A DNA stretch of 49,412 nucleotides. It comes from Cryobacterium sinapicolor (GTDB taxonomy: Bacteria; Actinomycetota; Actinomycetes; Actinomycetales; Microbacteriaceae). Every line of letters begins with the position of its first letter. Within the stretch, counting starts at the first letter, position 1. The notes under the pieces are model-generated. The model did not search any database and was not told the DNA's origin. It saw only the letters and a program-made list of their open reading frames with translations. Shown piece by piece: positions 27,244 to 35,642 of the stretch. The translations under genes were made by a program, and so were the position numbers. Location of the stretch: assembly GCF_004403465.1 (NCBI RefSeq), contig NZ_SOGQ01000025.1, forward strand, positions 1 through 49,412. Direction: 5' to 3'.

Positions 27244-28423
27244 GCCAGCGCCAGTGACTGGCTCAGGGCCTGTCACTGGCGTGGAGCCGACCGGGTACGG
27301 CGCCGTCATCCTCCTCGGGTTCGGCGGCCCCGAGGGCCAGGACGACGTAATTCCGTTCCTCCGCAACGTCACCCGTGGTCGCGGAATCCCGGAAGCCCGC
27401 CTGGAAACCGTGGCCACCCACTACCGCGCCTCCGGCGGTGTGAGCCCGGTGAATGCCCAGAACCGCGCCCTCCGCGACGCGCTCCAGGACGAACTGGCCG
27501 CTCGCGGCACGGCCGTGCCGGTGTACTGGGGAAACCGCAATTGGGCTCCGTACCTGGGGGACGCCGTGGCCGAGGCCGTCGGCGCCGGACATACCCGGCT
27601 GCTCGCGCTCACGACGAGCGCGTACAGCTCCTACTCGAGCTGCCGGCAATACCGGGAGGATCTGGCTGAGGCGCAGGGTGCCACGGGGCTCGGCGATACC
27701 GTGCGCATCGACGCGGTGCGCCCCTACTTCGACCATCCCGGCTTCATCGCGCCCTTCGTGGTGGGAGTCTGCTCTGCCCTCGCCGAATTCGCCCGGCGGG
27801 GCCTGGCCCCGTCCGACGTGCACGTGCTCTTCACGACCCACTCCATTCCGACGGCGGATGCCGTGCGCAGCGGCCCGCGCGAGCGATCCTTCGGCACCGG
27901 CGGCGCCTACGAGGCTCAACACCGAGCAGTCGCCGAGGTGGTGATGGCCGCGGTTGCCGCTGCGGCGGCCGATGGCGCCGAGGCCGGAGTCACCCCGGCG
28001 TGGTCCCTGGCCTACCAGTCACGTTCGGGCCCGCCCGGCATGCGGTGGCTCGAACCTGACGTCAACGACGCCATCACCCTGCTCGCCGCGGCCGGCACCC
28101 GTGCCGTCGTGGTCGTTCCGATCGGGTTCATCTCCGACCACATGGAGGTTACCTGGGACCTCGACACGGAGGCGGCTGCCACTGCCGCCGCGCACAACCT
28201 CGGGTTCGCCCGGGTGTCGACCCCAGGCCTCCACCCGACGTTTGTGGCTGGGCTCGTCGACCTGCTGCTCGAGCGACTGACGCCGGCCCCGGCACCGGAA
28301 CGCTGCGCGCTCACCGCGCTCGGACCGTGGCCGGATGAGTGCCCGGCCGGATGTTGCGAGAAAGGGCCGGCCCGGGGCATCCCGCCGATTGGTACGCTCG
28401 GCGGTAAGGCTGACCAAGGCTAG
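27236..28423 (+). CDS. hemH: coproporphyrin ferrochelatase
   Basis: This class II-chelatase fold protein inserts Fe(II) into coproporphyrin III. Motifs are GAVILLGFGGPEG near the start, VNAQNRALRDAL, LTTSAYSSYSSCRQYRED, LFTTHSIPTADA with the catalytic His, YQSRSGPPGMRWLEPDV, and VVPIGFISDHMEVTWDLD. The C-terminal tail RCALTALGPWPDECPAGCCEK has four cysteines, matching the [2Fe-2S] cluster tail of actinobacterial ferrochelatases. Three in-frame GTG codons could start it (27236, 27254, 27281) and none has a good ribosome-binding site. I list 27236 (395 residues) because it overlaps the upstream stop; 27281 (380 residues) begins nearest the conserved domain and follows a hairpin. No ATG is available. 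Confidence 0.9.
   Translation: MPEPAPVTGSGPVTGVEPTGYGAVILLGFGGPEGQDDVIPFLRNVTRGRGIPEARLETVATHYRASGGVSPVNAQNRALRDALQDELAARGTAVPVYWGNRNWAPYLGDAVAEAVGAGHTRLLALTTSAYSSYSSCRQYREDLAEAQGATGLGDTVRIDAVRPYFDHPGFIAPFVVGVCSALAEFARRGLAPSDVHVLFTTHSIPTADAVRSGPRERSFGTGGAYEAQHRAVAEVVMAAVAAAAADGAEAGVTPAWSLAYQSRSGPPGMRWLEPDVNDAITLLAAAGTRAVVVVPIGFISDHMEVTWDLDTEAAATAAAHNLGFARVSTPGLHPTFVAGLVDLLLERLTPAPAPERCALTALGPWPDECPAGCCEKGPARGIPPIGTLGGKADQG
27250..27280 (+). promoter_or_regulatory. inverted repeat at the ferrochelatase start
   Basis: GCCAGTGAC (27250-27258) and GTCACTGGC (27272-27280) form a perfect 9-bp stem with a 13-base loop, immediately before the GTG at 27281 and after the radical SAM stop. If translation begins at 27281 the RNA hairpin could bring the upstream stop close to the start or control initiation; as DNA it could be an operator. 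Confidence 0.45.
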
Positions 28424-28436
28424 CGAAGGACCAACC

Positions 28437-29084
28437 GTGACCCACCCGTATCCGTTGCATGTGGCCATCCGGGCGCAGTGCTTCTGCTGCCAGTCGCTGC
28501 AGCCGTTCACGTTCACCTCGGCGACCGACCAGGTGGTCTGCGCATCCTGCCTGCACCACCTGGGGGCGGAGAAGGCCACCCGCCGGGACGCGGAGCACAT
28601 CAAGCTGTGGGTCGGCCAGTACGCCGACCAGCAGGAGAATCACCGCCTGTTCGCCGAGAAGTCGGCGGTGGTGGATGCCGAACGGCAAGCGGCGATCGAC
28701 GGGCTCGCCGCGCAGGTGGCGGAGCTGCGCGGCGTCGTGGCCGGCGAGTCCGACCCCGCGAAGAGCGCCCGGGTGCGCGCACTCCTCGAGAGCGACCTGG
28801 TGCGGCGCGCGGAGCGGAAGACCGAGCTTGCGCACCGCCAGCTCGACTGGGCGATGGCCGTGCTCTGGCGGATCGGGCAGCTGCACCACGCCGTGGCGGG
28901 CAAGCCGCTGGCCTGCGTCTGCGGGCGCACCGCGGCGGCCTGCGCGGAAGGCCGGGCGATCGATCCGCAGCGACAGGCCCTGCTCGACTGGGAGCGGAAG
29001 AATCTCGTGCTGCTGCGCGCCGGCTCCCGGAACGCCCTGCCCGACGACCACCCCGAGGTGGGGGCCTCGAAGCGACAGCCCTGA
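28437..29084 (+). CDS. zinc-ribbon and coiled-coil protein of unknown function
   Basis: This 215-residue protein begins with a cysteine-rich knuckle: CFCC (15-18) and, about 20 residues later, VVCASCLHHLG, so CxxC pairs could bind one zinc. The middle (about 45-150) is strongly charged and helical (DAERQAAIDGLAAQVAELRG, then RRAERKTELAHRQLDWAMAV), likely a coiled coil. A second cysteine group, ACVCGRTAAACAEGRAID, follows near 160-178. A GTG start at 28437 has AAGGA six bases before it. It starts 13 bp after ferrochelatase and may be read with the haem operon. Zinc ribbon plus coiled coil suggests a nucleic-acid or scaffold role, but this is a guess; I do not recognise the family. Confidence 0.65.
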   Translation: MTHPYPLHVAIRAQCFCCQSLQPFTFTSATDQVVCASCLHHLGAEKATRRDAEHIKLWVGQYADQQENHRLFAEKSAVVDAERQAAIDGLAAQVAELRGVVAGESDPAKSARVRALLESDLVRRAERKTELAHRQLDWAMAVLWRIGQLHHAVAGKPLACVCGRTAAACAEGRAIDPQRQALLDWERKNLVLLRAGSRNALPDDHPEVGASKRQP

Positions 29085-29158
29085 GGGGTGCGGGCCGCCG
29101 CCAACCCCTCGAACGTGTCGGTTCACCCGAGGGCGCCGCCCGGGCCTACGCTGAAGAA

Positions 29159-29611
29159 ATGGAACCACTGCTCAGCACCCTGCACATTGTCTCCGGCGTC
29201 TTCATCGTCGGGCCCATGGCCATCCTCCCCATGACTGCCATGCGCTCCATGCGCGCCGGCGAAGCGGGCCAGGTGGCCTCCTTGGCGAAGTCGACCAATA
29301 TCTTCACCCTGCTGTCGGTGCTGGTCGTGTTCTTCGGCTTCGGCGCACTCGGATTCCGGGACAACGCCTCCTTCGCCTCAACCTGGGTCTGGCTCTCGAT
29401 CGTGCTCTACGCCGCAGCGCTGGCGATCAGCCTGTTCCTCGTGATCCCGGCCATGAAGTCGGCCTCCGAGCTCCTCGCCGAGCAGTCCGCCAGCGGCACC
29501 CGGGTCGCCGGCACGAAGGTCGCCGGCTACTCGCGCGTGGCCATGGGCTCGGGGATCGCCTCGCTGCTCCTGGTGGCCGTGGTCGTACTAATGGTCGTCA
29601 AGCCGGTATAG
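29159..29611 (+). CDS. DUF2269-like integral membrane protein
   Basis: This 150-residue protein has four predicted helices (about 6-26, 46-64, 72-96 and 124-147). His9 in LLSTLHIVSGVFIVGP sits in the first helix, as in DUF2269 and related four-helix membrane proteins, where histidines may bind haem. The others include FTLLSVLVVFFGFGALGF and ASLLLVAVVVLMVV. ATG 29159 has GAAGAA just upstream rather than a strong ribosome-binding site. It stands between the zinc-ribbon gene and the convergent thioredoxin-fold gene. Family assignment is by appearance only. Confidence 0.6.
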   Translation: MEPLLSTLHIVSGVFIVGPMAILPMTAMRSMRAGEAGQVASLAKSTNIFTLLSVLVVFFGFGALGFRDNASFASTWVWLSIVLYAAALAISLFLVIPAMKSASELLAEQSASGTRVAGTKVAGYSRVAMGSGIASLLLVAVVVLMVVKPV

Positions 29612-29653
29612 CCGGTCCCGCCGGTCCCTCCGGTTCGAACACCCGTTGGTCGG

Positions 29654-30715
29654 CTACTCCAGGTCGTCGACCGAGACCAGGCCGTCATGCCGGCGCCCGT
29701 CGAAGATGATCGACGGGATCTTCACGGTGTGAATGCTCTCCTCGACCAGTCGCGTGTTCGCGGCGATGATGTCGGCGACTTCGTCGGAGGCGGCGACGGA
29801 TGCCACGTCGGCGACCTGTTCCGGGCTGAGGCCGAACTCGGCCGACCAGTCCTGCAGCAGCGCGGTGGCGGTCTCCGGCTCGGCGCCGTTGAGCACGCTC
29901 TGCCAGGACACGCCGTTGGCGTCGTCTTCCGTGTAGATCCGGCGGAGGATCTCCCAGTCGACCGGCGTCTCAGCGCCCTCGAGCGGGTTCAGCCGCAGCG
30001 CCTCGAGGTACTGGGTGACGAGCAGCGAGTTCTGGAACTTGTAACCGTCGGCGGAGGCGATCGGGTAGGCGATGTAGGTGAGGTTCATCCGGTCGTCGAA
30101 CCCGGCCTCCTCGATGTTGTTGAACAGCTGCAGGCAGTAGGTGCAGCCGGGGTCGATCACCTCGAGCGCGGTCTCCTTCTCCTTGTCGTACACGGTGAGG
30201 TAGCTGGCGTTGGCCGGCAGGTACTCCTCGGCGTCCCAGTTCTGCATGCGGGAGGGGATCGCCGAGAAGGTCTCGCCGAGGCTGGCGAAGTCGTTGCCGA
30301 ACGCGCCGATCACGTCGCCGGACAGGAGCGATTCGCCGAAGGTGGGCGTCTGGTCGGGGATCGAGCAGGCCTCGGCGCCCAGGCTGCACGATGCGGAATC
30401 CTGCTTGTTGCAGGTGCCGTAGACGTAGAGGTTCACGCCGCTCTTGACGACGACGTAGGCGCTCCAGACGGTGGTCAGTACCACGAGCAGCGCGACCACC
30501 TCGAGGGCGACGGATGCCGGGCCCACCAGCTTCGGACTTCGCACCGCCAGCGGCGCCAGCAGGTGATCCTTGATGTCCTGCTTGAAGGTGGTGTCGCAGG
30601 GGCGGAATGTGACGCGGCGGAGGGTGCAGTTCCACGCCTTGCCGAGGTAGCGGCGGTAGCGGGCCGATACGGCAGCCATGAAGACGAGAACGATGAATGC
30701 GGCAATACAGAACAC
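29654..30715 (-). CDS. membrane protein with thioredoxin-fold CxxC domain
   Basis: This 353-residue protein starts at a GTG immediately after the TAA of the upstream PLP-enzyme gene. Hydrophobic segments lie at about 1-18 (CIAAFIVLVFMAAVSA) and 70-92 (VALEVVALLVVLTTVWSAYV). The exterior part contains TVYDKEKETALEVIDPGCTYC, broken here only for length, with redox motif CTYC at about residue 193. A helical insertion and SIIFDGRRHDG, the strand after the cis-Pro (VKIPS), follow, a DsbA/thioredoxin layout. Two more cysteines (GTCNKQ, ACSIPD) precede the fold. It may relay electrons or sulfur for the adjacent cysteine desulfurase-like enzyme, a hypothesis from operon structure. I do not recognise a named family. 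Confidence 0.7.
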   Translation of the reverse strand: MFCIAAFIVLVFMAAVSARYRRYLGKAWNCTLRRVTFRPCDTTFKQDIKDHLLAPLAVRSPKLVGPASVALEVVALLVVLTTVWSAYVVVKSGVNLYVYGTCNKQDSASCSLGAEACSIPDQTPTFGESLLSGDVIGAFGNDFASLGETFSAIPSRMQNWDAEEYLPANASYLTVYDKEKETALEVIDPGCTYCLQLFNNIEEAGFDDRMNLTYIAYPIASADGYKFQNSLLVTQYLEALRLNPLEGAETPVDWEILRRIYTEDDANGVSWQSVLNGAEPETATALLQDWSAEFGLSPEQVADVASVAASDEVADIIAANTRLVEESIHTVKIPSIIFDGRRHDGLVSVDDLE

Positions 30716-31945
30716 TTAGGAGAGGCCTTTCATCAGGCGCGCGAGGGCCTGTGAGGCCTGATCGATGTCGGCCGTGGTTGAGTGCAGTCCGAGCGAGAAG
30801 CGCAGCAGCGGCGGCAGCCCGAGCTGGTCTTTCAGGTAGTGGTGGGCGCAGAAGTATCCGCTGCGCACCATGATCTGCGATTGGGAGAGGAACACCGCGA
30901 GCCGGTGCGAGTCCTGCTTCGGCGCGTAGACGCTGATCACGGGGCTGGCTTCGGTGTTCACGAGGGTGAGGCCGGGGATGTCGTGAAGACCCTCGAAGAG
31001 GCGCTGCGAGAGCCCCTGGAGGTGCTCCGCCGCGGGCCGTCCGCCGGGACGCACCTGGCCCAGCCACTCGATCGCGCGGCCGAGGGCGATGATCTCGCCC
31101 CAGGCCTGCAGACCGGGTTCGAGCAGGGCGCCCGGGTCGTCGGTGAGCAGGTCGTAGGAGTCTTCACGGACATTCGTCACCATGCCGCCGCCCACGAAGG
31201 TGAGCGCGAGGGATCCGAGCAGCTCCTGGGTGGCCACGACCACCCCGAGGCTGGCGCCGTACGTTTTGTGGGCGGAGAAGCACAGTGCGTCTGCCTCGGT
31301 TCTGGCCAGCAGGGTGCGTTCGTGCGCGATCGCCTGGGCGGCGTCGAGGATGACGATGCCGCCGCGGGCGTGGGTGTCGCGCACCAGGTCGGTGAGGTTG
31401 GTCAGCAGGCGGCCGTCGATGTTCGAGGCCACGTTCACGACCACGACCGCGCGTTCGAGCTGGGCCGGCTGGTAGACCAGGGCGCCGTCGGGGGCACGGT
31501 CGAGCACCAGACGGGGCACGCCCAGCCGGGTGGCCGCCGTGATGGTGGGCAGGAAGACCGAGTTGTGCTCGATGTGGCTCGTGACCACCCGGCCGAACCG
31601 GCCCTGCGGCAGCTGCTGCAGCAGCAGGTTCAGGCCGAAGGTCGTGTTGAGGGTGAAGGAGACCGCGTGGCTGCGGCCGGACAGGTCGAGCAGGTCGAGA
31701 ACCGCCTTGCGGGTGTCCTGCACCTTCCGGTCGACGCGGGTGCCCCAGGCGTATTTCACGCGCCCGCCGCAGGCGTTGTACGCCGTGTAGTACTCGGTCA
31801 GGGCGTCCAGGACCGGCTGCGGCCGGAGGCTCTGACAGGCGGAGTCGAGATAGACCGCACCTGGGTCGAGGTAACCGAAATCGGCGAGGCGGCCGGTGTC
31901 GACCGTGACCGGCGGTGTGCGCCGGAACAACCCAGTGTGCTTCAT
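30716..31945 (-). CDS. class V aminotransferase-fold PLP enzyme, SufS-like
   Basis: This 409-residue fold-type I PLP enzyme has YLDSACQSLRPQPVLDAL near the N-terminus (the usual DNAA-like motif), SHIEHNSVFLP, VVVNVASNIDGRLL, IVILDAAQAIAHE (PLP Asp) and CFSAHKTYGASLGVV with the Schiff-base Lys. Late in the protein, MVRSGYFCAHHYLKD places a Cys where type II cysteine desulfurases such as SufS have their persulfide cysteine. It may release sulfur or selenium from an amino acid, or be a related lyase. It abuts the thioredoxin-fold gene without a gap, and the pair looks like one unit. Start uncertain: ATG 31945 is conservative; ATG 31969 would add eight residues and neither has a well-spaced ribosome-binding site. 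Confidence 0.82.
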   Translation of the reverse strand: MKHTGLFRRTPPVTVDTGRLADFGYLDPGAVYLDSACQSLRPQPVLDALTEYYTAYNACGGRVKYAWGTRVDRKVQDTRKAVLDLLDLSGRSHAVSFTLNTTFGLNLLLQQLPQGRFGRVVTSHIEHNSVFLPTITAATRLGVPRLVLDRAPDGALVYQPAQLERAVVVVNVASNIDGRLLTNLTDLVRDTHARGGIVILDAAQAIAHERTLLARTEADALCFSAHKTYGASLGVVVATQELLGSLALTFVGGGMVTNVREDSYDLLTDDPGALLEPGLQAWGEIIALGRAIEWLGQVRPGGRPAAEHLQGLSQRLFEGLHDIPGLTLVNTEASPVISVYAPKQDSHRLAVFLSQSQIMVRSGYFCAHHYLKDQLGLPPLLRFSLGLHSTTADIDQASQALARLMKGLS

Positions 31946-32068
31946 GTCCTTCGATTCTTTCCGGCTCATTCTAGGCGAGCAGCCTGTCCGACCCGGGGCG
32001 GCTGGGAGCCGGCTGCGAGCGTGGTGGTCGTGGTGGGTTCGGCTGCGCCGCACGGGGCTGTGGCGTGC

Positions 32069-33610
32069 CTACCCGGCGCCGGGCGCGGAGCCGCCTCGGG
32101 CGTCGATCACACCCATCATGCCGAGGTCCTCGTGGTCGAGGATGTGGCAGTGGTAGACCGTGCGACCCGGGAAGTCGTCGAATGCGATGCGCACCCGGGC
32201 CGTTCCGCCGGCCGGCACGTTGACCACGTCCTGCCACTCGGCCGCCTGGACGACGCGGCCGTTCCGCTCGATGAGCTGCATCGGCCAGACGTGCAGGTGC
32301 ACCGGATGATCCATCGGGCTCGAGTTCGAGAGCAGCCATTCCTCGACGCCGCCGGCCTGCACGGTGGTGTCGACCCGGTCGCCGTCGAACGGCTCGCCGT
32401 TGATGGTGAAGCTCATGCCCCCGCCGCCCATGCCGCCACCCATGCCCATGGCGAACGCCAGCTCGCGGCGGGCCGTCACGCCGGCGCCGCGCAGGTCGCG
32501 TTCCGCCGCGCGGCGGGGAACGTCGGATGCCGCGGCCACCGGTTCGCCGGAGACGGTCACCGTGGCAAGGTCGACCGTCCGGGTGGACGAGCCGCTGCCG
32601 CCGCCCATCATGCCGCCCATGCCCATGCCCGTGCTGCCGCGGTCGTAGGGCAGGGCGCGGAGTGCGGCCGGGGTGGTCGCGCCGCCTGCCGAGGTCGCCG
32701 CGGTGACGAGCAGGTCGGCCCGGTTACCGGGCGCGAGCAGCACCTCCTCCACGTCGCGGGGTGTCTCGAACCGGCCGGAGTCGAGGCCGAGCAGTTGCAT
32801 CCCCAGACCGTCGAGACTCAGCCGCAGGTACCGCGAGACGCAGGCGTTGACGATGCGCCAGCGCTCGCGTTCGCCCGGGCGGATGTCGATGCGGGGCTTC
32901 AGTTGCCCGTTCACCAGCACGAGACGGCCCTCTCGGCCGCGCATCCGTTCGGCCTGGCCGGCCGAGGCAACCCCGACGGCACCGTCCGGGGTGAGGTCGG
33001 AGATCACCAGCACCCGCTCGCGGGCCACCGGCACAGGCTCGGGGTCGTCGATCAGGATGGCCCCGTACAGGCCGCCGAAGACCTGGTCGGCGACCAGTCC
33101 GTGGTGATGCGGGTGGTACCAGAACAGGCCGGGTGGGTGGTCGCCCGGCAGCCGGTAGTCGTAGTCGAACGCGGCGCCGGGCTCGATCATGACGAAGGGG
33201 TTGTCGCTGTTGCCCTCCGGGGAGACGTGCAGGCCGTGCACGTGCAGGTTGGTGAGGTCGGCGAGCCCGTTCCGCAGGCGCACCCGCAGGCGGTCGCCGG
33301 GCCGCAGGCGCAGGGTCGGGCCGGGCAGACCCTCGTTGTAGGCGAGGACCGTCACGGTGCGGCCGCCGATCTCGGCCGGCCCCTGGGCAGCCTCCAGTCG
33401 CACCTCGAGCAGCCCGTCGACGCTTCGCAACTCGGGCGGTTCGCGCAGCGGCTGGCCGTCCGCGAAGCCGGAGAGCGGCTCCGGGGCGACGCCCCGGTCG
33501 ACGGACGGGTCCGTCGGGCGGCTCCAGAGCAGCCCGGCGCCGCCGACGACGGTGCCGGCCACGCCCAGGCCGCCGAGGGTGAGTGCGGCCCGGCGGCTGA
33601 GCGGTTTCAC
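32069..33610 (-). CDS. Tat-exported multicopper oxidase
   Basis: This 513-residue protein begins at GTG 33610, overlapping the SHOCT gene stop as GTGA. A twin-arginine signal (PLSRRAALTLGGLGVAGTVV) directs folded export. Three cupredoxin domains carry the copper ligands: LHVHGLH and WYHPHHHGLVADQ in domain 1, then HPVHLHVW and YHCHILDHEDLGMM at the C-terminus, whose HCH and distal Met form the type 1 site. Met/Gly-rich insertions (GMGMGGMMGGG and FAMGMGGGMGGGGMSF) before and within domain 3 resemble the Met-rich cuprous-oxidase loops of CueO. It probably oxidises toxic Cu(I) outside the membrane. The longer frame back to 33877 is only the shadow of the SHOCT gene. Confidence 0.92.
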   Translation of the reverse strand: MKPLSRRAALTLGGLGVAGTVVGGAGLLWSRPTDPSVDRGVAPEPLSGFADGQPLREPPELRSVDGLLEVRLEAAQGPAEIGGRTVTVLAYNEGLPGPTLRLRPGDRLRVRLRNGLADLTNLHVHGLHVSPEGNSDNPFVMIEPGAAFDYDYRLPGDHPPGLFWYHPHHHGLVADQVFGGLYGAILIDDPEPVPVARERVLVISDLTPDGAVGVASAGQAERMRGREGRLVLVNGQLKPRIDIRPGERERWRIVNACVSRYLRLSLDGLGMQLLGLDSGRFETPRDVEEVLLAPGNRADLLVTAATSAGGATTPAALRALPYDRGSTGMGMGGMMGGGSGSSTRTVDLATVTVSGEPVAAASDVPRRAAERDLRGAGVTARRELAFAMGMGGGMGGGGMSFTINGEPFDGDRVDTTVQAGGVEEWLLSNSSPMDHPVHLHVWPMQLIERNGRVVQAAEWQDVVNVPAGGTARVRIAFDDFPGRTVYHCHILDHEDLGMMGVIDARGGSAPGAG

Positions 33611-33882
33611 GCCGGGCCCTCGCCGAGGGCCCGGACCTGCTCGAGATACTGCTCCTGGGTCAGCTCGCCGGACGCGAAGCGCTCGTCGAGGATCTGGCGG
33701 GCCCGGCTGCGCCCGGGGGTGCCCGGGGTGCCGGTCCCACCAGGAGGTGAGCCAGGTCCGCGCCGGTCGTTGCTTCCGGCCGACAGGCGTACGGCCAGCA
33801 CGACGAGCGTGGCGATGCTGATGATGATGAGCAGGCTGAAGAAAATGGTCCAGCCCGGACCTCCGTTGTAACCCCACATCAT
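33607..33882 (-). CDS. SHOCT-domain small membrane protein
   Basis: This 91-residue protein has one membrane helix (WTIFFSLLIIISIATLVVLAV, about 11-31), a Pro/Gly/Thr linker, and a C-terminal SHOCT motif ARQILDERFASGELTQEQYL (about 62-81). SHOCT is a short oligomerisation domain often next to metal-resistance genes in actinobacteria. Its ATG has AAGGAG eight bases upstream and its stop overlaps the oxidase GTG, so the two are translationally coupled. It may anchor or regulate a membrane assembly. Confidence 0.85.
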   Translation of the reverse strand: MMWGYNGGPGWTIFFSLLIIISIATLVVLAVRLSAGSNDRRGPGSPPGGTGTPGTPGRSRARQILDERFASGELTQEQYLEQVRALGEGPA

Positions 33883-33966
33883 GATCGATCTCCTTCCGTG
33901 GCGGACGGGGTGCCCGTCACTGCGAGTATGTCCCCGGGGCCGGATTCGAGCATTCGTCGCACCGGT

Positions 33967-34926
33967 CTAAGCCTGGTCCGCGACGAGCACGGTCCAGGTG
34001 AGGCCGAAGTCGTCGCTCGCGACGACCCCGCGCTGGTCGGCGGCGAGGAGCCAGGGCGTACCGCCGCCGACGAAAGCGAGGGCCTCCGGGGTGCCCTCGG
34101 TCTGCCCTCCGCGGCTCCAGGTTCCGGCCTCCTGACGCCAGACCACGCCGTCCGGGTCGATGCCGACGACACCGCCGCCGGCCGCGGCATCCTGAACGTC
34201 GATCAGGTAGAGCATCGGCGCGCCGGAGGCCGGCCCGAATGTGCGCCCGGCGTCGTCGCTCACGGCCAGGCCGTCCTCGGTGGTCGCGAAGACCCGGTCG
34301 GGGTTCGCCGGGTCGGCCGCGAGGTCGCGCAGCGCCACCGAGGCCCCGGCCGACCAGGTGGCGCCGCCGTCGTCGCTGATGCTGACCGTGCCGGCGGCGG
34401 AGTCGTAGCCGTAGACGCGCAGGGCCTCCTGTGGCAGGGGCACCGCGTCGAGGTCGTGGAAGTCGGTCTCGCCGGCGAGCGAGACGTTCGTCCAGCTGGC
34501 CGCGGCATCCGTGCTGCTGATCAGTCCCACATTCGGGCCCGTCAACGTGGACTGGTCGGAGCCCGGATGCCCGGACGCCAGCAGCAGGCCCGGCCCGGCC
34601 ACCGTGAAGCCCATGGCGTCGAAGGCCGGGCCGTCGCTCAGGGTGGGCCGGGTGAGCCCGGCATCCGGCGCTCCGGCGAGGTAGCTGTCGGGGAGCAGGC
34701 CGGTCGGAATCTGCCACACGCCCTGGTGCGTGCCGGCGTAGGTCGCTCCCGTGGAGAGGTCGGCGCCAAGGCCGTGGATGTGTTCGAAGGCCGCCGTGGT
34801 GGTGGCGGGCGCGCCGGCCGACGGAGCAGCCGGAGTGGGTGCGCAGCCGGCCAGAGCGGCCGCGAGGCCGACGGTGACCACGGCGGCGCCGCCGAGGCGG
34901 AGGGTTCTCCGGGGAGTCGTCAGCAT
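33967..34926 (-). CDS. BNR-repeat lipoprotein, F510_1955-type glycosyl hydrolase-like
   Basis: This 319-residue protein has a lipoprotein signal (RLGGAAVVTVGLAAALAGC, lipidated Cys28). The mature part opens AAFEHIHGLGADLSTG and shows repeated Asp-box-like turns (ISDDGGATWSAG, VSDDAGRTFGP and ASDDFGLTWTVL) of a BNR/sialidase-like beta-propeller. Proteins of this sort are annotated as F510_1955 family glycosylhydrolases and travel with DUF305 and multicopper oxidase genes. The catalytic claim in that name is not evident here, since I see no sialidase Arg triad or nucleophile Tyr. The start overlaps the DUF305 stop (TGATG), so it is in the same operon. Confidence 0.75.
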   Translation of the reverse strand: MLTTPRRTLRLGGAAVVTVGLAAALAGCAPTPAAPSAGAPATTTAAFEHIHGLGADLSTGATYAGTHQGVWQIPTGLLPDSYLAGAPDAGLTRPTLSDGPAFDAMGFTVAGPGLLLASGHPGSDQSTLTGPNVGLISSTDAAASWTNVSLAGETDFHDLDAVPLPQEALRVYGYDSAAGTVSISDDGGATWSAGASVALRDLAADPANPDRVFATTEDGLAVSDDAGRTFGPASGAPMLYLIDVQDAAAGGGVVGIDPDGVVWRQEAGTWSRGGQTEGTPEALAFVGGGTPWLLAADQRGVVASDDFGLTWTVLVADQA

Positions 34927-35546
34927 CAGAACTCGGTGAGGAGGTCGGTCATGACGGCGATCTCGGCGGACTGCGACGCGATGATGGCGGCCGAGAGCTC
35001 CTGGGCGTCGGCGTTGCTGCCCTCGTCCTGGTGCGTCTGCGCCATCGCGATCGCGCCCTTGTGGTGCACGATCATCAGCTCAAGGAACACCTGGTCGCCG
35101 TCGGCGCCCGAGGCTTCGTCCAGCGTCATCATGTCGGCCTCGCTCATCATGCCGTCGGTGCCGTGGTCCATGTCGGACATGCCTCCCGTGTCGGCGCCCC
35201 ACTCGCCCAGCCAGTCGGTCAGCTGGGTGATCTCGGGCTCCTGCGCAGCCTTGATCTCGGTCGCCAAGGCGACGACGCGCGGGTCGGTCCCCGGCTTGGC
35301 GAGGAGGTTGTCGCTCATCTCGACGGCCTGCTCGTGGTGCGGGATCATCATCTGGGCGAAGTCGACGTCCGCGGCGTTGGCGGAGGCGGACTCGGTGGTG
35401 CTGGAGCCGCCGGTACTGCCACCGGCTGCCGGGGCATCGGCAGCCGGGGTGCCGCCGCAGGCGCTGAGGGTGAGCGCCGTGGTGAGCACCGCGGCGGTGA
35501 TCAGTGAGGTGCGAAGGGTGCGGGTGGTGCGGATGGTGCTGAGCAT
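34926..35546 (-). CDS. DUF305 (CopM-like) metal-associated lipoprotein
   Basis: This 206-residue lipoprotein (lipobox TLSAC) has two DUF305 halves. DFAQMMIPHHEQAVEMSDNL and FLELMIVHHKGAIAMAQTHQ each carry the MMIxHHxxAxxM pattern, with His-His and Met residues well placed to bind copper. The insert between them, GMSDMDHGTDGMMSEADMM, is also Met/His-rich. Cyanobacterial CopM, a relative, binds copper outside the cell. The ATG at 35546 is preferred to a TTG at 35567; a GGA lies seven bases before it. It lies in the leftward cassette with the lipoprotein, SHOCT protein and multicopper oxidase. Confidence 0.88.
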   Translation of the reverse strand: MLSTIRTTRTLRTSLITAAVLTTALTLSACGGTPAADAPAAGGSTGGSSTTESASANAADVDFAQMMIPHHEQAVEMSDNLLAKPGTDPRVVALATEIKAAQEPEITQLTDWLGEWGADTGGMSDMDHGTDGMMSEADMMTLDEASGADGDQVFLELMIVHHKGAIAMAQTHQDEGSNADAQELSAAIIASQSAEIAVMTDLLTEF

Positions 35547-35642
35547 TGTTGTTCCATTCGTCGACAAAAAGGGTTGGAAACCGGGGGCCGGGGTGCGGCC
35601 GGGCCGCGCAGCCCGGTGGGGTGCGCTGGCGACGGGTTCGGC

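Noticed and set aside
30782..33871. 1029-codon rightward open frame
   Set aside because: It covers the PLP enzyme and multicopper oxidase on the opposite strand, both with clear motifs; typical high-GC shadow.
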